In this document: in pieces, positions 27,217 to 34,682 of the stretch
Numbering within the stretch: position 1 is the stretch's first letter
Layout of the letters: each line of letters starts with the position of its first letter
NCBI RefSeq assembly: GCF_000221045.1
Contig: NC_015856.1
Location: 4,759,424 to 4,823,423 of the forward strand
From: Collimonas fungivorans Ter331
GTDB taxonomy: Bacteria; Pseudomonadota; Gammaproteobacteria; Burkholderiales; Burkholderiaceae_D
DNA length: 64,000 bases
Reading direction: 5' to 3'
Made by a program: the position numbers and the translations under genes
The notes under the pieces: generated by a model
What the model was told of the DNA's origin: nothing
The model's input: only the letters and a program-made list of their open reading frames with translations
Database searches by the model: none

Positions 27217-28434
27217 ATGCGCAAACTGATCGCCACGATAACTATCCTGCTCGGCTGCGCCGGCAGCGCCCACGCCGAATTCGGCATCCCCGGCTACGAG
27301 CTGGTGCATACCGTTCCGCTTGAAACCGCGCTGGCGACACCCGACCTGCGGGAACCGCTGCAGGTCTGGAGCGAAATGTTCGATGGCGCGAAACAGCAGA
27401 TCGTGCTCGGTCAATTCTATGTCGCCAGCCAGCCTGGCGCGGCGTTCGAGCAGGTGATAGCGCGGCTCGCCGCGGCCGGCGCGCGCGGCGTCAAGATTCG
27501 TTTCCTGATGGAAGAGAAAGGCAAGTTCGCTTCCGACATGCCGACCATCGAACGGCTCAGGCAGATTCCCAACCTGGAATTCCGCTATCTCGATTATTCC
27601 AAGCTGACCGGCAACGGCATCATCCACGCCAAATACATGGTGGTCGACGGCAGCAGCGCCTATGTCGGCAGCCAGAATTTCGACTGGCGCTCATTTGCCC
27701 ACATCCATGAGACGGGCTTGCGCATTACCGACGCCGTGGTGGTCGGCCAGCTGCAACATATCTTCGAACATGACTGGCATGCGCAGGAGTTGATCGCGCA
27801 AGGAAAAGAAGTGCCAAGGCTGAACCAGGGCGTAGTGAGCGCCAATGACCAGCAGGCGACATTCCTGGTAGCCAGTCCGAACGCGTTCAATCCGCCCGGC
27901 GTCGGCGACTCTGAAACCGAATTGCCGAAACTGCTGGCGGCCGCCAGGTCCGAGGTACGGATACAGCTGCTCGACTACGCGCCACTGAGCTACGGGCCGA
28001 ATCACACCCGGCCTTATTACGCGGTGATCGACAATGCGATCCGCGCTGCGCTGGCGCGCGGCGTCAAGGTCAAGCTGATGGTGTCGAACTGGAATACCGA
28101 AAAACCGGCGATCGCTTACCTGAAAAGCCTGGCGCTGCTGCCCGGCATGGAAATCAGGATCGTCACGCTGCCGCAGGCCAGCACCGGCTTCATTCCGTTC
28201 GCCCGGGTAATCCATAGCAAGACCATGGAGATCGATGGCCAGGTGGCATGGATAGGCACCAGCAACTGGAGCGGCGGCTACCTAGACCTGTCGCGCAACC
28301 TGGAAATCGTGCTGCGCAACGAAAAGATGGCAAAACGGATCGGCGATCTGCACCAGCAGACATGGAATTCGGCTTACGCCCAGCCTATCGACGTGATGAA
28401 GGATTATCCCAAGCCGGTCAAGGGCAAAGAATAA
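27217..28434 (+). CDS. Exported phospholipase D-superfamily protein (PLD3/PLD4/K4-like)
   Basis: 405 residues with a signal peptide cut at AHA-EF. Two complete HKD motifs: HAKYMVVD (His137) followed by GSQNFDWRS, and HSKTMEID (His333) followed by IGTSNWSGGY. DWRS after the first and IGTSNWSG after the second are, from memory, shared with animal PLD3/PLD4 and poxvirus K4, which act on DNA/RNA (5' exonuclease or nicking) rather than on phospholipid. It starts 29 bp after the nucleotidase and closes the TonB cluster. A phospholipase D role remains possible. Confidence 0.88.
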   Translation: MRKLIATITILLGCAGSAHAEFGIPGYELVHTVPLETALATPDLREPLQVWSEMFDGAKQQIVLGQFYVASQPGAAFEQVIARLAAAGARGVKIRFLMEEKGKFASDMPTIERLRQIPNLEFRYLDYSKLTGNGIIHAKYMVVDGSSAYVGSQNFDWRSFAHIHETGLRITDAVVVGQLQHIFEHDWHAQELIAQGKEVPRLNQGVVSANDQQATFLVASPNAFNPPGVGDSETELPKLLAAARSEVRIQLLDYAPLSYGPNHTRPYYAVIDNAIRAALARGVKVKLMVSNWNTEKPAIAYLKSLALLPGMEIRIVTLPQASTGFIPFARVIHSKTMEIDGQVAWIGTSNWSGGYLDLSRNLEIVLRNEKMAKRIGDLHQQTWNSAYAQPIDVMKDYPKPVKGKE

Positions 28435-28446
28435 TCCGGTTCAAGC

Positions 28447-29244
28447 TTAGGCAGCGCCGACCACGGCGGTCAGCATGCTGACCGAGCCGATGTCGATGCC
28501 GTCCACAGCAATCGAAATCGCCTCGCCGTCCTGCCTGGCGCCGGCAATGTACAGCAACGGCAGGTAATGCTCCGGCGTAGGCACCGACAACTGCGCGTCC
28601 TGGCCCTGGTCGGCATAGTCGATCAGCGCCTGCATGTCGCCGCTTACCAGGCTTGCGCGTATGTGGTCGTTGAAGCGCTGGGCCCAGCCATGCACCGGCG
28701 CATCCTGGCTGCGGTTCATCAAGCGCAGGTTGTGCACCACGTCGCCGCTGCCGACGATCAGCACGCCCTGTTCGCGCAATACGGCAAGCTTGCGTCCCAG
28801 GTCGAAGTGAAACTGCGCCGGCTGGGTGGCGTCGATGCTCAGCTGGATCACCGGTACATCGGCCTTGGGAAAGGCCTTGACCAGCACCGACCAGGTGCCG
28901 TGGTCCAGTCCCCATGAATGATCCATGGCGACCGCCACCGGCGCCAGCAGATCGCGCACCTGCGCCGCCAGCTGCGGATCGCCCGGGGCCGGATAACGCA
29001 CATCAAACAGCGCCTGCGGGAAACCGCCGAAATCGTGGATGGTCTGCGGCTGCGCCATGGCGGTAACGCCGGTGCCGCGCGTGTACCAGTGCGCCGACAC
29101 CGACAGGATCGCCTTCGGTTTCAACTGCGCTGCGCTGGCCCCAAGCGCAGCCCAGGCTGCGGTGTAGCGGTTATCTTCCAGCGCATTCATCGGGCTGCCG
29201 TGGCCGAAGAAAATCGCCGGCATGCGGGTGGCAATCGTGCTCAT
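28447..29244 (-). CDS. ygiD: DODA-type extradiol dioxygenase (YgiD-like)
   Basis: 265 residues. Class III extradiol dioxygenase fold with Zn/Fe ligands in FFGHGSPMNAL (His near 13), SAHWYTRG (near 49) and the DHSWGLDHGTW loop (near 112-118), as in 4,5-DOPA dioxygenase YgiD. It opens catecholic rings; the true substrate is unknown. The ATG at 29244 has GAAGAG 6 bases upstream. It lies 19 bp after doxX on the same strand, and both face a divergent LysR gene. Confidence 0.9.
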   Translation of the reverse strand: MSTIATRMPAIFFGHGSPMNALEDNRYTAAWAALGASAAQLKPKAILSVSAHWYTRGTGVTAMAQPQTIHDFGGFPQALFDVRYPAPGDPQLAAQVRDLLAPVAVAMDHSWGLDHGTWSVLVKAFPKADVPVIQLSIDATQPAQFHFDLGRKLAVLREQGVLIVGSGDVVHNLRLMNRSQDAPVHGWAQRFNDHIRASLVSGDMQALIDYADQGQDAQLSVPTPEHYLPLLYIAGARQDGEAISIAVDGIDIGSVSMLTAVVGAA

Positions 29245-29263
29245 CTTGATCTCTTCCAGAAGT

Positions 29264-29662
29264 TTATTTACCGGCTTTGCCGCTGCCCAGCGCAAATGCG
29301 CCGTTGCCCAGCAAAGCTACCGAAATTGCAGCAACCACCATGAACGCCGGATATTCCCAGCCGCCGTTGGGGCTGGTGAACACCCAGCCGTTGCCGGCGT
29401 GCACCGACAAGGCGCCCAGCAGCACCGGCAGCGAAATTACCGCGGCAATCCGGGCCTGCAGGCCCAGCACCATGGCGATCCCGGTCAGCACTTCGACCGC
29501 CACCACAGGATATACCGACCACGCCGGAAAACCCTGGCTGGCGAAAAAAGCGGCTGCGCCCGGCAAGGTGAAGACAAAAACCTTCAGGTAGGCATGAGCC
29601 AGCAGCGCGATGCCCAAGGTGAGCCTGAGCAGCGCGGCGGCGTAGGTGCTTGGGTTGTTCAT
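29264..29662 (-). CDS. DoxX family membrane protein
   Basis: 132 residues with four hydrophobic helices (about 8-28, 48-68, 73-92, 105-125). LLRLTLGIALLAHAYLKVF at the start and VLTGIAMVLGLQARIAAV in the middle fit DoxX/SURF4-like quinone-associated proteins. It is the first gene of a two-gene minus-strand unit with the YgiD-like dioxygenase and divergent from the LysR gene, a layout often seen for redox-responsive genes. Function in this pair is inferred only from context. Confidence 0.87.
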   Translation of the reverse strand: MNNPSTYAAALLRLTLGIALLAHAYLKVFVFTLPGAAAFFASQGFPAWSVYPVVAVEVLTGIAMVLGLQARIAAVISLPVLLGALSVHAGNGWVFTSPNGGWEYPAFMVVAAISVALLGNGAFALGSGKAGK

Positions 29663-29799
29663 GATGTTACTTTCACAATAAATAGTTAAAAGCCAAGGGA
29701 GTTTATGGATCGTGTTCGACTATATATTCTTGCAATGAAAAGAAAAATCATGTTTTATTGAAATACTATTTTCGAATTCCAAAACAATAAGGCATTGCG

Positions 29800-30714
29800 A
29801 TGAATCTGTTCGAAGCGATGAAGGTGTTTGTCAAAGTGACTGAAACCGGTAGCCTGTCGGGTGCGGCGCGGGTCCTGAACCTGTCCAATCCGTCGGTGAC
29901 GCGGCATATCGCCGACCTCGAGCAATACCTGGGCGCACGCCTGCTGAACCGCAGCACGCGCCGCCTCAGCCTGACCGATACCGGCAGCGCCTACCTGGAG
30001 CGCTGCAAACAAGTGCTGGCCGATCTCGAACAAGCCACGCTGGCGGCCGGCATGCATGCCGCCAACCCGAGCGGCGTGCTGCGCATCAATGCGCCGGTAT
30101 CCTTCTCCGTCAACCATCTGGGCCGGCTGCTGCCGCTATATGCGCAGCGTTATCCGAATGTGAAACTGGACGTGACCTTGTCCGACCGCATTGTCGACCT
30201 GGTCGAAGAAGGTTTCGACCTGGCGATCCGCATCGGCAAGCTGCAAAACTCCAGCCTGGTGATGCGCAAGCTGGCCAAGGCCCATGTGCTGACCTGCGCC
30301 GCCCCGGCCTACCTGGAACGACACGGCATGCCGCAGCATCCCGACGACCTGGCGCGGCATACCTGCCTGACCTATGCCTATACGCTGCCGGACAATGAAT
30401 GGCGCCTGCAGCGCGACGGCAAGGTCCATACCGTGCGCGTAGGCGGCGGCCTGCATTGCAACAACGGCGACCTGCTGATGGCGGCGGCATTGGCCGGCAT
30501 GGGCGTAATCCGGCAGCCGACGTTCATCATAGGCGATGCCATCCGCGACGGCCGCCTGCGGCCGATCCTCACCGATTACCACGGCGATGCGCTGGCGGTG
30601 CACGCGGTGTATCCGAGCCGCCAGCACCTGTCAGCCAAGGTGCGCACCTTCGTCGATTTCCTGGCGCAGCAATTCGGTGAAGTGCCGGCTTGGGACCGCG
30701 ATCTGCCGATATGA
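29800..30714 (+). CDS. LysR family transcriptional regulator
   Basis: 304 residues. An N-terminal winged helix (FEAMKVFVKVTETGSLSGAARVLNLSNPSVTRHIADLEQYLGARLLNR split over helices 1-3, residues 3-52) and a C-terminal two-lobed effector domain (about 90-295) of the CrgA/AaeR-like subgroup, with FDLAIRIGKL and a Cys-containing VLTCAAPAYLERHG. The likely target is the divergent doxX-ygiD pair across an AT-rich 137-bp spacer. The effector is unknown. Confidence 0.92.
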   Translation: MNLFEAMKVFVKVTETGSLSGAARVLNLSNPSVTRHIADLEQYLGARLLNRSTRRLSLTDTGSAYLERCKQVLADLEQATLAAGMHAANPSGVLRINAPVSFSVNHLGRLLPLYAQRYPNVKLDVTLSDRIVDLVEEGFDLAIRIGKLQNSSLVMRKLAKAHVLTCAAPAYLERHGMPQHPDDLARHTCLTYAYTLPDNEWRLQRDGKVHTVRVGGGLHCNNGDLLMAAALAGMGVIRQPTFIIGDAIRDGRLRPILTDYHGDALAVHAVYPSRQHLSAKVRTFVDFLAQQFGEVPAWDRDLPI

Positions 30715-30716
30715 AA

Positions 30717-30738
30717 AAAGGCCGCATCCGCGGCCTTT
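30717..30738 (-). terminator. Bidirectional terminator between the LysR gene and phaP
   Basis: A perfect 9-bp AAAGGCCGC/GCGGCCTTT stem (30717-30725, 30730-30738) with a 4-base loop. On the minus strand it runs into six T, making a strong terminator for phaP; on the plus strand the T-run is only three, weaker for the LysR gene. Confidence 0.88.
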
Positions 30739-30759
30739 GCTGAGTCAGTAAGCGAGCAC

Positions 30760-31314
30760 TTACTTCTTGCTGCGCGGCGCAGCGGCCTTGGTCAGCTGCG
30801 CGCCGGCATTGTTCAGGTTGGCTTCCAGGGTTTCGACTGCCTGCTTGGCGTTCTTGGTCAGCTGCTCATAACCGGCATTGGCGTTGCTGATCACCGATTT
30901 CAAGATAGCGATCGCGTTTTCCGAACCGGCAGGCGCGTTCTTGCTGACTTCTTCGATCAAGGCGTTGATGCGGCGGCTGGTTTCCTCCACCTGCGCTTCT
31001 GCCGCACGTGTGTACTCAGCCTGGGTGCCGGAGGCGATGCTGGCCAGGTGGCGGCCGTAAGCCGCGGCTTTTTCGGCGCCCGGCTTGGCCTGGGCCGCCG
31101 AGATGTTGAGGAATTCCTGCGGATCCTTGGCGCTCAGCAATTGCTTGGCGGCGCCGCCGGATTCTTCCAGCGAGGCCTTGGCCGCGCTGATGTTAAGTTC
31201 GATGACCTTTTCAACACCCTCGAAGGTTTTTGTAGTCAGGGTATTGAGCAATGCCAACTGGGCTTCGAAATGCGCTTTGGTTGCTGCGGCAAACTGTTCA
31301 TGAAACGAAAACAT
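30760..31314 (-). CDS. phaP: Phasin family protein
   Basis: 184 residues, almost wholly amphipathic helix with Ala/Lys/Glu-rich repeats and no Cys. FHEQFAAATKAHFEAQLALLNTL and EKVIELNISAAKASLEES open the phasin_2 domain. Phasins coat polyhydroxyalkanoate granules and control their size. The ATG at 31314 has AGGAG 6 bases upstream; the longer frame lacks a ribosome site. The last residues are basic (APRSKK). A strong terminator follows. The linked patatin gene further upstream may be connected with granule or lipid turnover. Confidence 0.92.
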   Translation of the reverse strand: MFSFHEQFAAATKAHFEAQLALLNTLTTKTFEGVEKVIELNISAAKASLEESGGAAKQLLSAKDPQEFLNISAAQAKPGAEKAAAYGRHLASIASGTQAEYTRAAEAQVEETSRRINALIEEVSKNAPAGSENAIAILKSVISNANAGYEQLTKNAKQAVETLEANLNNAGAQLTKAAAPRSKK

Positions 31315-31416
31315 GGCCTTCTCCTGTGTGAACAAATCATCTTTTGCTATCAACATGGCAATATTACACATTCTACAAGCAAAATGTGAATCTGCCCCCT
31401 GCCAAACCTAACAGTC

Positions 31417-32199
31417 CTAGCCCGCCGCGGCAGCGCAAACCTTCCTGTCTTTCGGCTTGCCGCCATGGCCGGTACGGCAGGCACGGTAAGCGACCACCGT
31501 GCTTTCAAACAGCTGGCGCGCCTGCGGCGCCGGCAGCCTGGCCAGCCGTTCGGCCAGCTTGCGGCTGACCTGGAAATGCTGGTAATCGATGGGCTTTTTC
31601 CAATCCCCACCCCAAGTGAGAAAACCATGTTGCGCGAATAGTTCCACAACTTGTTCGCTGCTTCCCGCCCTGCTGGCGATGCGCTCGCCGAAAGCCTGCC
31701 CGGCCGGCGGACTGTAAACCAGCCGGCCTTGCGCATCGCGCCGCACATACGGGTTTTGCAAAGGATTGATATCGATCGCCAAACCATAGGCATGCAAGGA
31801 TGCCGCTCCGCCGCCGGTGATCGGCCTGTCGTTGAAGGCGGAGGTGTTATTGTCCGCCATCGAGGCGTCGTCGTTGCCTTGATAATGCTCCATCAGGCGG
31901 GCCTGTGCAAGCGGGAAACGGCGCTTGAGCAGTTCGTCGAACAGCGCTTTGACCTGCGGCGCGACCGCCGCCATGACCATGATCTCGCCGTCGTCGTGGC
32001 GCACCTGGTCAAAGTCGAGATACGAGAAACGGACTACCTGCAGTTGCGGGCAATCGACCGGCGCGCCAGGCTGCAGCACATGTTGCTTGAGCAGCACGCA
32101 TTGCTCGCTGTCCAGTCCCGCAGCGGCGGCGCCGACCATCATGCCGGCCGACAACAGCACCAGCGTCAACCGCCGCAGCACGGAAGCAGGCGCCATCAA
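31417..32199 (-). CDS. M15-family D-Ala-D-Ala carboxypeptidase-like peptidase
   Basis: 260 residues with an N-terminal signal sequence (cut near AAA-GLD). The M15 Zn site is seen as SLHAYGLAIDIN (SxHxxGxAxD, about 136-147) and DYQHFQVS (His near 209). ITGGGAASLHAYG and WGGDWKKPIDYQHF fit the M15_4 (endolysin/VanY-like) group, which cuts peptidoglycan stem peptides. The ATG overlaps the patatin stop by 4 bp, so translation is probably coupled. Its role beside a patatin is unclear. Confidence 0.85.
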   Translation of the reverse strand: MMAPASVLRRLTLVLLSAGMMVGAAAAGLDSEQCVLLKQHVLQPGAPVDCPQLQVVRFSYLDFDQVRHDDGEIMVMAAVAPQVKALFDELLKRRFPLAQARLMEHYQGNDDASMADNNTSAFNDRPITGGGAASLHAYGLAIDINPLQNPYVRRDAQGRLVYSPPAGQAFGERIASRAGSSEQVVELFAQHGFLTWGGDWKKPIDYQHFQVSRKLAERLARLPAPQARQLFESTVVAYRACRTGHGGKPKDRKVCAAAAG

Positions 32200-33380
32200 C
32201 TCACCGGCGGCAGGACCAGTTCATGCACCACCAGGCCAGCGTCGGAATCGCCGAAGGTGTCGCCGTTAGCCTTGACGCGCTCGGCGGCCTGCATGGCGTC
32301 GGCGTAACCTTGTTCCCAGCGCCACTCGATCGAGCCGCGCGAAAAATTGATGTCCTTGGACGGCATGTTCCAGTCATGGCCGCTGTAGCGCAGGCGCACG
32401 ATGTGGATCGTGCTGTTGTCGTGTAAGCCCTTGAATTCCTTGAGGTCGGATTTGCTGCGCAGCGCCGGCGGCAGCTTGTCGTACAGCGCTTGCGCGGCGC
32501 GCCGCAATTGATACATGCGCAAGTAGTTTTCGATATGGCGTTCCGAACGGGAGGCGAAGGTCACGTCTTTCTGGCGATTGGTGATCTGGTCCAGGGTAGT
32601 CGGCTCGGGACCGTCGGCGTTCCACAAATCGACCATCACGCACAGGGTGTTGCCGTCGACGTCGGTCTTGGATTCGTCGTCCAGCACCACTTCCAGCGGC
32701 GTATTCGAATACAGGCCGCCGTCCCAGTACAGGTCGCCGTCGATGCGCACCGGTGCAAAGCCGGGTGGCAAGGCGCCGCTGGCCATGATGTGTTCGACGC
32801 CGATCTTCCGTTCCTGGGAATCGAAATTGACCAGGCTGCCGCAAGCCACGCGCATGGCACTGACGGTCAGGCGCATGCCGCCGGGACTGTTCAGGTAGTC
32901 GAAATCGACCAGCCGCGCGAGCGTCTCAGCCAGCGGCGTGGTGTCGTAGAAACTGGCTTGTTCCGCCTGTACAGGCATACCCACCATGAAAGGATTCAGC
33001 GAACGCGGAGAGAAAAATCCCGGCACGCCGCGGGTGGTGACATCGGTCGTGGTCCACCAGGTGTTGAACTGGCGCATGGCATCCGGCACTTTGCTCAGAT
33101 CCGTCAAGTCGCCGTGGCCGACCTGTTCCCAGAATTCCTTCAGGCGCGATAGCCGCATGTCGCGCTCATTGCCGGCGATGATCGCGGCGTTGATGGCGCC
33201 GATCGAGGTTCCCACCACCCAGTCCGGAGTCAGGCCATTCTCGTGCATCGCATGGTAGACCCCGGCCTGATAAGCACCCAGCGCGCCGCCGCCCTGCAAT
33301 ACCAGCGCCACGCGCGGGGTGACCGACTCGGCTTTGGTTTTAGTACGGATCCGTGCTTTGGAAGTGGTTGCATTGCTCAT
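32196..33380 (-). CDS. Patatin-like phospholipase with DUF3734 domain
   Basis: 394 residues. Patatin catalytic features: oxyanion loop QGGGALGAYQAG (about 33-44), nucleophile elbow GTSIG (Ser near 66) and the catalytic Asp in WDGGLYSNTP (about 222). The C-terminal DUF3734 region carries the VMVDLWNADGPEP and RHIENYLRMYQLRRAAQ stretches. Members are cytosolic lipid or polyhydroxyalkanoate-associated esterases. A longer start at 33410 exists; 33380 gives the more usual length. It overlaps the M15 gene by 4 bp and lies upstream of phaP on the same strand. Confidence 0.92.
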   Translation of the reverse strand: MSNATTSKARIRTKTKAESVTPRVALVLQGGGALGAYQAGVYHAMHENGLTPDWVVGTSIGAINAAIIAGNERDMRLSRLKEFWEQVGHGDLTDLSKVPDAMRQFNTWWTTTDVTTRGVPGFFSPRSLNPFMVGMPVQAEQASFYDTTPLAETLARLVDFDYLNSPGGMRLTVSAMRVACGSLVNFDSQERKIGVEHIMASGALPPGFAPVRIDGDLYWDGGLYSNTPLEVVLDDESKTDVDGNTLCVMVDLWNADGPEPTTLDQITNRQKDVTFASRSERHIENYLRMYQLRRAAQALYDKLPPALRSKSDLKEFKGLHDNSTIHIVRLRYSGHDWNMPSKDINFSRGSIEWRWEQGYADAMQAAERVKANGDTFGDSDAGLVVHELVLPPVS

Positions 33381-33518
33381 TTGACGCCCATCTTGTGTAG
33401 GGAAGAGCAATCATATTAACCGATCGCAGCAGAAGGCGACGGTACGTCCCTTATGTCATCAAATCCGGCAATTGCTGGACCGCGCCGATTACAAATAAGG
33501 CCTTTGGTGCGCAACGAG

Positions 33519-33544
33519 GGCTGGCGCAATGCGCCAGCCTTTTT
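33519..33544 (+). terminator. Plus-strand intrinsic terminator without an upstream gene
   Basis: A perfect 9-bp GGCTGGCGC/GCGCCAGCC stem (33519-33527, 33531-33539) with a 3-base loop, followed by TTTTTC (33540-33545). The T-run is only on the plus strand, yet the nearest coding sequence upstream (patatin) is on the minus strand and starts at 33380. It therefore points to a short plus-strand transcript from the 33381-33518 region. Confidence 0.75.
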
Positions 33545-33558
33545 CATATCTGCACGAT

Positions 33559-33642
33559 CTATTTTTTCCTGATCATGTAAATCGCCAGCCCTACCAACAA
33601 CACTACGCCAAATTCCAGGCCGACCACAATGTATTGCGCCAT
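33559..33642 (-). CDS. Possible 27-residue single-span membrane peptide
   Basis: An ATG-to-TAG frame coding for 27 residues: MAQYIVVGLEFGVVLLVGLA followed by IYMIRKK. It is one hydrophobic helix with Glu10 inside and a basic C-terminal tail, the form of many bacterial small membrane proteins. The ribosome site is poor (AAGCAAACATC before the ATG). It sits alone between the patatin and hicB genes. It could be a real small protein or a chance frame. Confidence 0.4.
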   Translation of the reverse strand: MAQYIVVGLEFGVVLLVGLAIYMIRKK

Positions 33643-33780
33643 GATGTTTGCTTATCTAAAAAATTATGTAATTAATAAAGGGAAGGTCGTCACGTGGCCC
33701 ACATCCAGCTTGATGCCTATCCACTCATCGACGCCACGGTCGTAATGGCGCGGCGGCCCTGCCGGCGTTGGAAATTTTCC

Positions 33781-34200
33781 TTACCTGGCGCTGCGCTGGG
33801 GCTTGGCGGGCACTGGACGCAGGTGGCCACGGCCTGGCGTGGAGCCAGGATCTTTGCCAGCCGTTGCCGACACGCCGTCGCTTACGCATTCTTTCACGAA
33901 ATCGTTCAGGGACTGCCCTTTCCTTGCCGCCGCCAGGCTGGCGTTGCGATGCAGTTCAGGCGTCAGACGCACGTTGAACGTGCCGCTGCAGGGCTTGTCC
34001 GGTTCCAGGCCATCGCGCCGGCACTTGTCCAGATAAAAATCCACCGCTTCTGCAAATGCCGTTTGCAGCTCCCTGACGTTTTCCGCTTCGTAGCCGACAA
34101 GATCATTGATGAACAATATCTCGCCGTGCAGGCAGCCATCCTCGATGCTGACCTCGATCGAACCTGAATAACTTTTATAGCTGAGTATTTTGTCGCTCAT
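33781..34200 (-). CDS. hicB: HicB family antitoxin
   Basis: 139 residues. An N-terminal partial RNase H-like HicB fold (SIEVSIEDGCLHGEILFINDLVGYEAENVRELQTAFAEAVDFYLDKC in its strand-helix order) and a ribbon-helix-helix or HTH segment (TFNVRLTPELHRNASLAAARKG, about 73-94). It should neutralise HicA and bind the promoter. The tail after about residue 108 is Pro/Gly/Arg-rich and not part of the fold. A GAGGA ribosome site lies inside the 3' end of hicA, with one base between the genes. Confidence 0.88.
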   Translation of the reverse strand: MSDKILSYKSYSGSIEVSIEDGCLHGEILFINDLVGYEAENVRELQTAFAEAVDFYLDKCRRDGLEPDKPCSGTFNVRLTPELHRNASLAAARKGQSLNDFVKECVSDGVSATAGKDPGSTPGRGHLRPVPAKPQRSAR

Positions 34201-34201
34201 T

Positions 34202-34465
34202 TCATTCCTCGCTGGGATTCGTCAAACCGTACTCTTTCAGCTTGCCGTTTACCTTTATCAATAAATATCTTTTCACGATATTGCCTGGATGGGGCTTATG
34301 CACAAAGATCTTGAGGCCCGCCGCGGTTTTAAAACATCGATAAGAGCCGCCCTTGTCAGAAAACTCGACAAACCCGTACCCATTGAGCAGGCTGACCAGT
34401 TCTTGCCATGTAGAGTCTGCAGGGACGGCAGCAGCCCGGTTGCGCAATTTATCGGCTTGAGTCAT
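34202..34465 (-). CDS. hicA: HicA family toxin
   Basis: 87 residues with the HicA double-stranded RNA-binding-like fold: TWQELVSLLNGYGFVEFSDKG, then GGSYRCF and KIFVHKPHPGN. HicA is a translation-independent mRNA interferase inhibited by HicB. The usual catalytic His after Gly-Ser is a Tyr here (GSYR rather than GSH), which also occurs in the subgroup with the HKPHPGN motif; activity is therefore uncertain. It is first in the hicA-hicB pair and has a repeat-rich, AT-rich promoter just upstream. Confidence 0.85.
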   Translation of the reverse strand: MTQADKLRNRAAAVPADSTWQELVSLLNGYGFVEFSDKGGSYRCFKTAAGLKIFVHKPHPGNIVKRYLLIKVNGKLKEYGLTNPSEE

Positions 34466-34491
34466 TTGATTATCCTGTCCTTCCTCGATAA

Positions 34492-34520
34492 TTGCAACTG
34501 GAAATTAGTTGCAAACTAAT
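34492..34520 (-). promoter_or_regulatory. Operator-like overlapping inverted repeats of hicAB
   Basis: Two nested inverted repeats 27 bp before hicA: TTGCAACT/AGTTGCAA (34492-34499, 34507-34514) and ATTAGTT/AACTAAT (34504-34510, 34514-34520) around GCA. Their overlap is suited to alternative or cooperative binding by a dimeric antitoxin, giving autorepression that depends on the HicA:HicB ratio. Confidence 0.6.
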
Positions 34521-34682
34521 GTCGTGTTGTTTATGGCGGTTTATCTTGGGTTTATCTTGATATTCACGAACAAGGCCAATCATGTCAATTTGGCAAACTC
34601 CCTAAAACTGGGCCGCGCGGGTTCACAGGCGTAAAATGGCGCATTCTGCAGTTCCTGCCGCCAATCCTTTCGTTAGCCCGCC

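Noticed and set aside
33411-33518. tRNA gene before the orphan terminator
   Set aside because: No acceptor-stem pairing with a T-loop sequence could be traced.
33694-34167. A plus-strand frame starting at a GTG with a fair GGAAGG upstream, opposite hicB
   Set aside because: Beyond its first 29 codons it is antisense to hicB, and the peptide has no recognisable fold. HicB motifs on the minus strand are clear.
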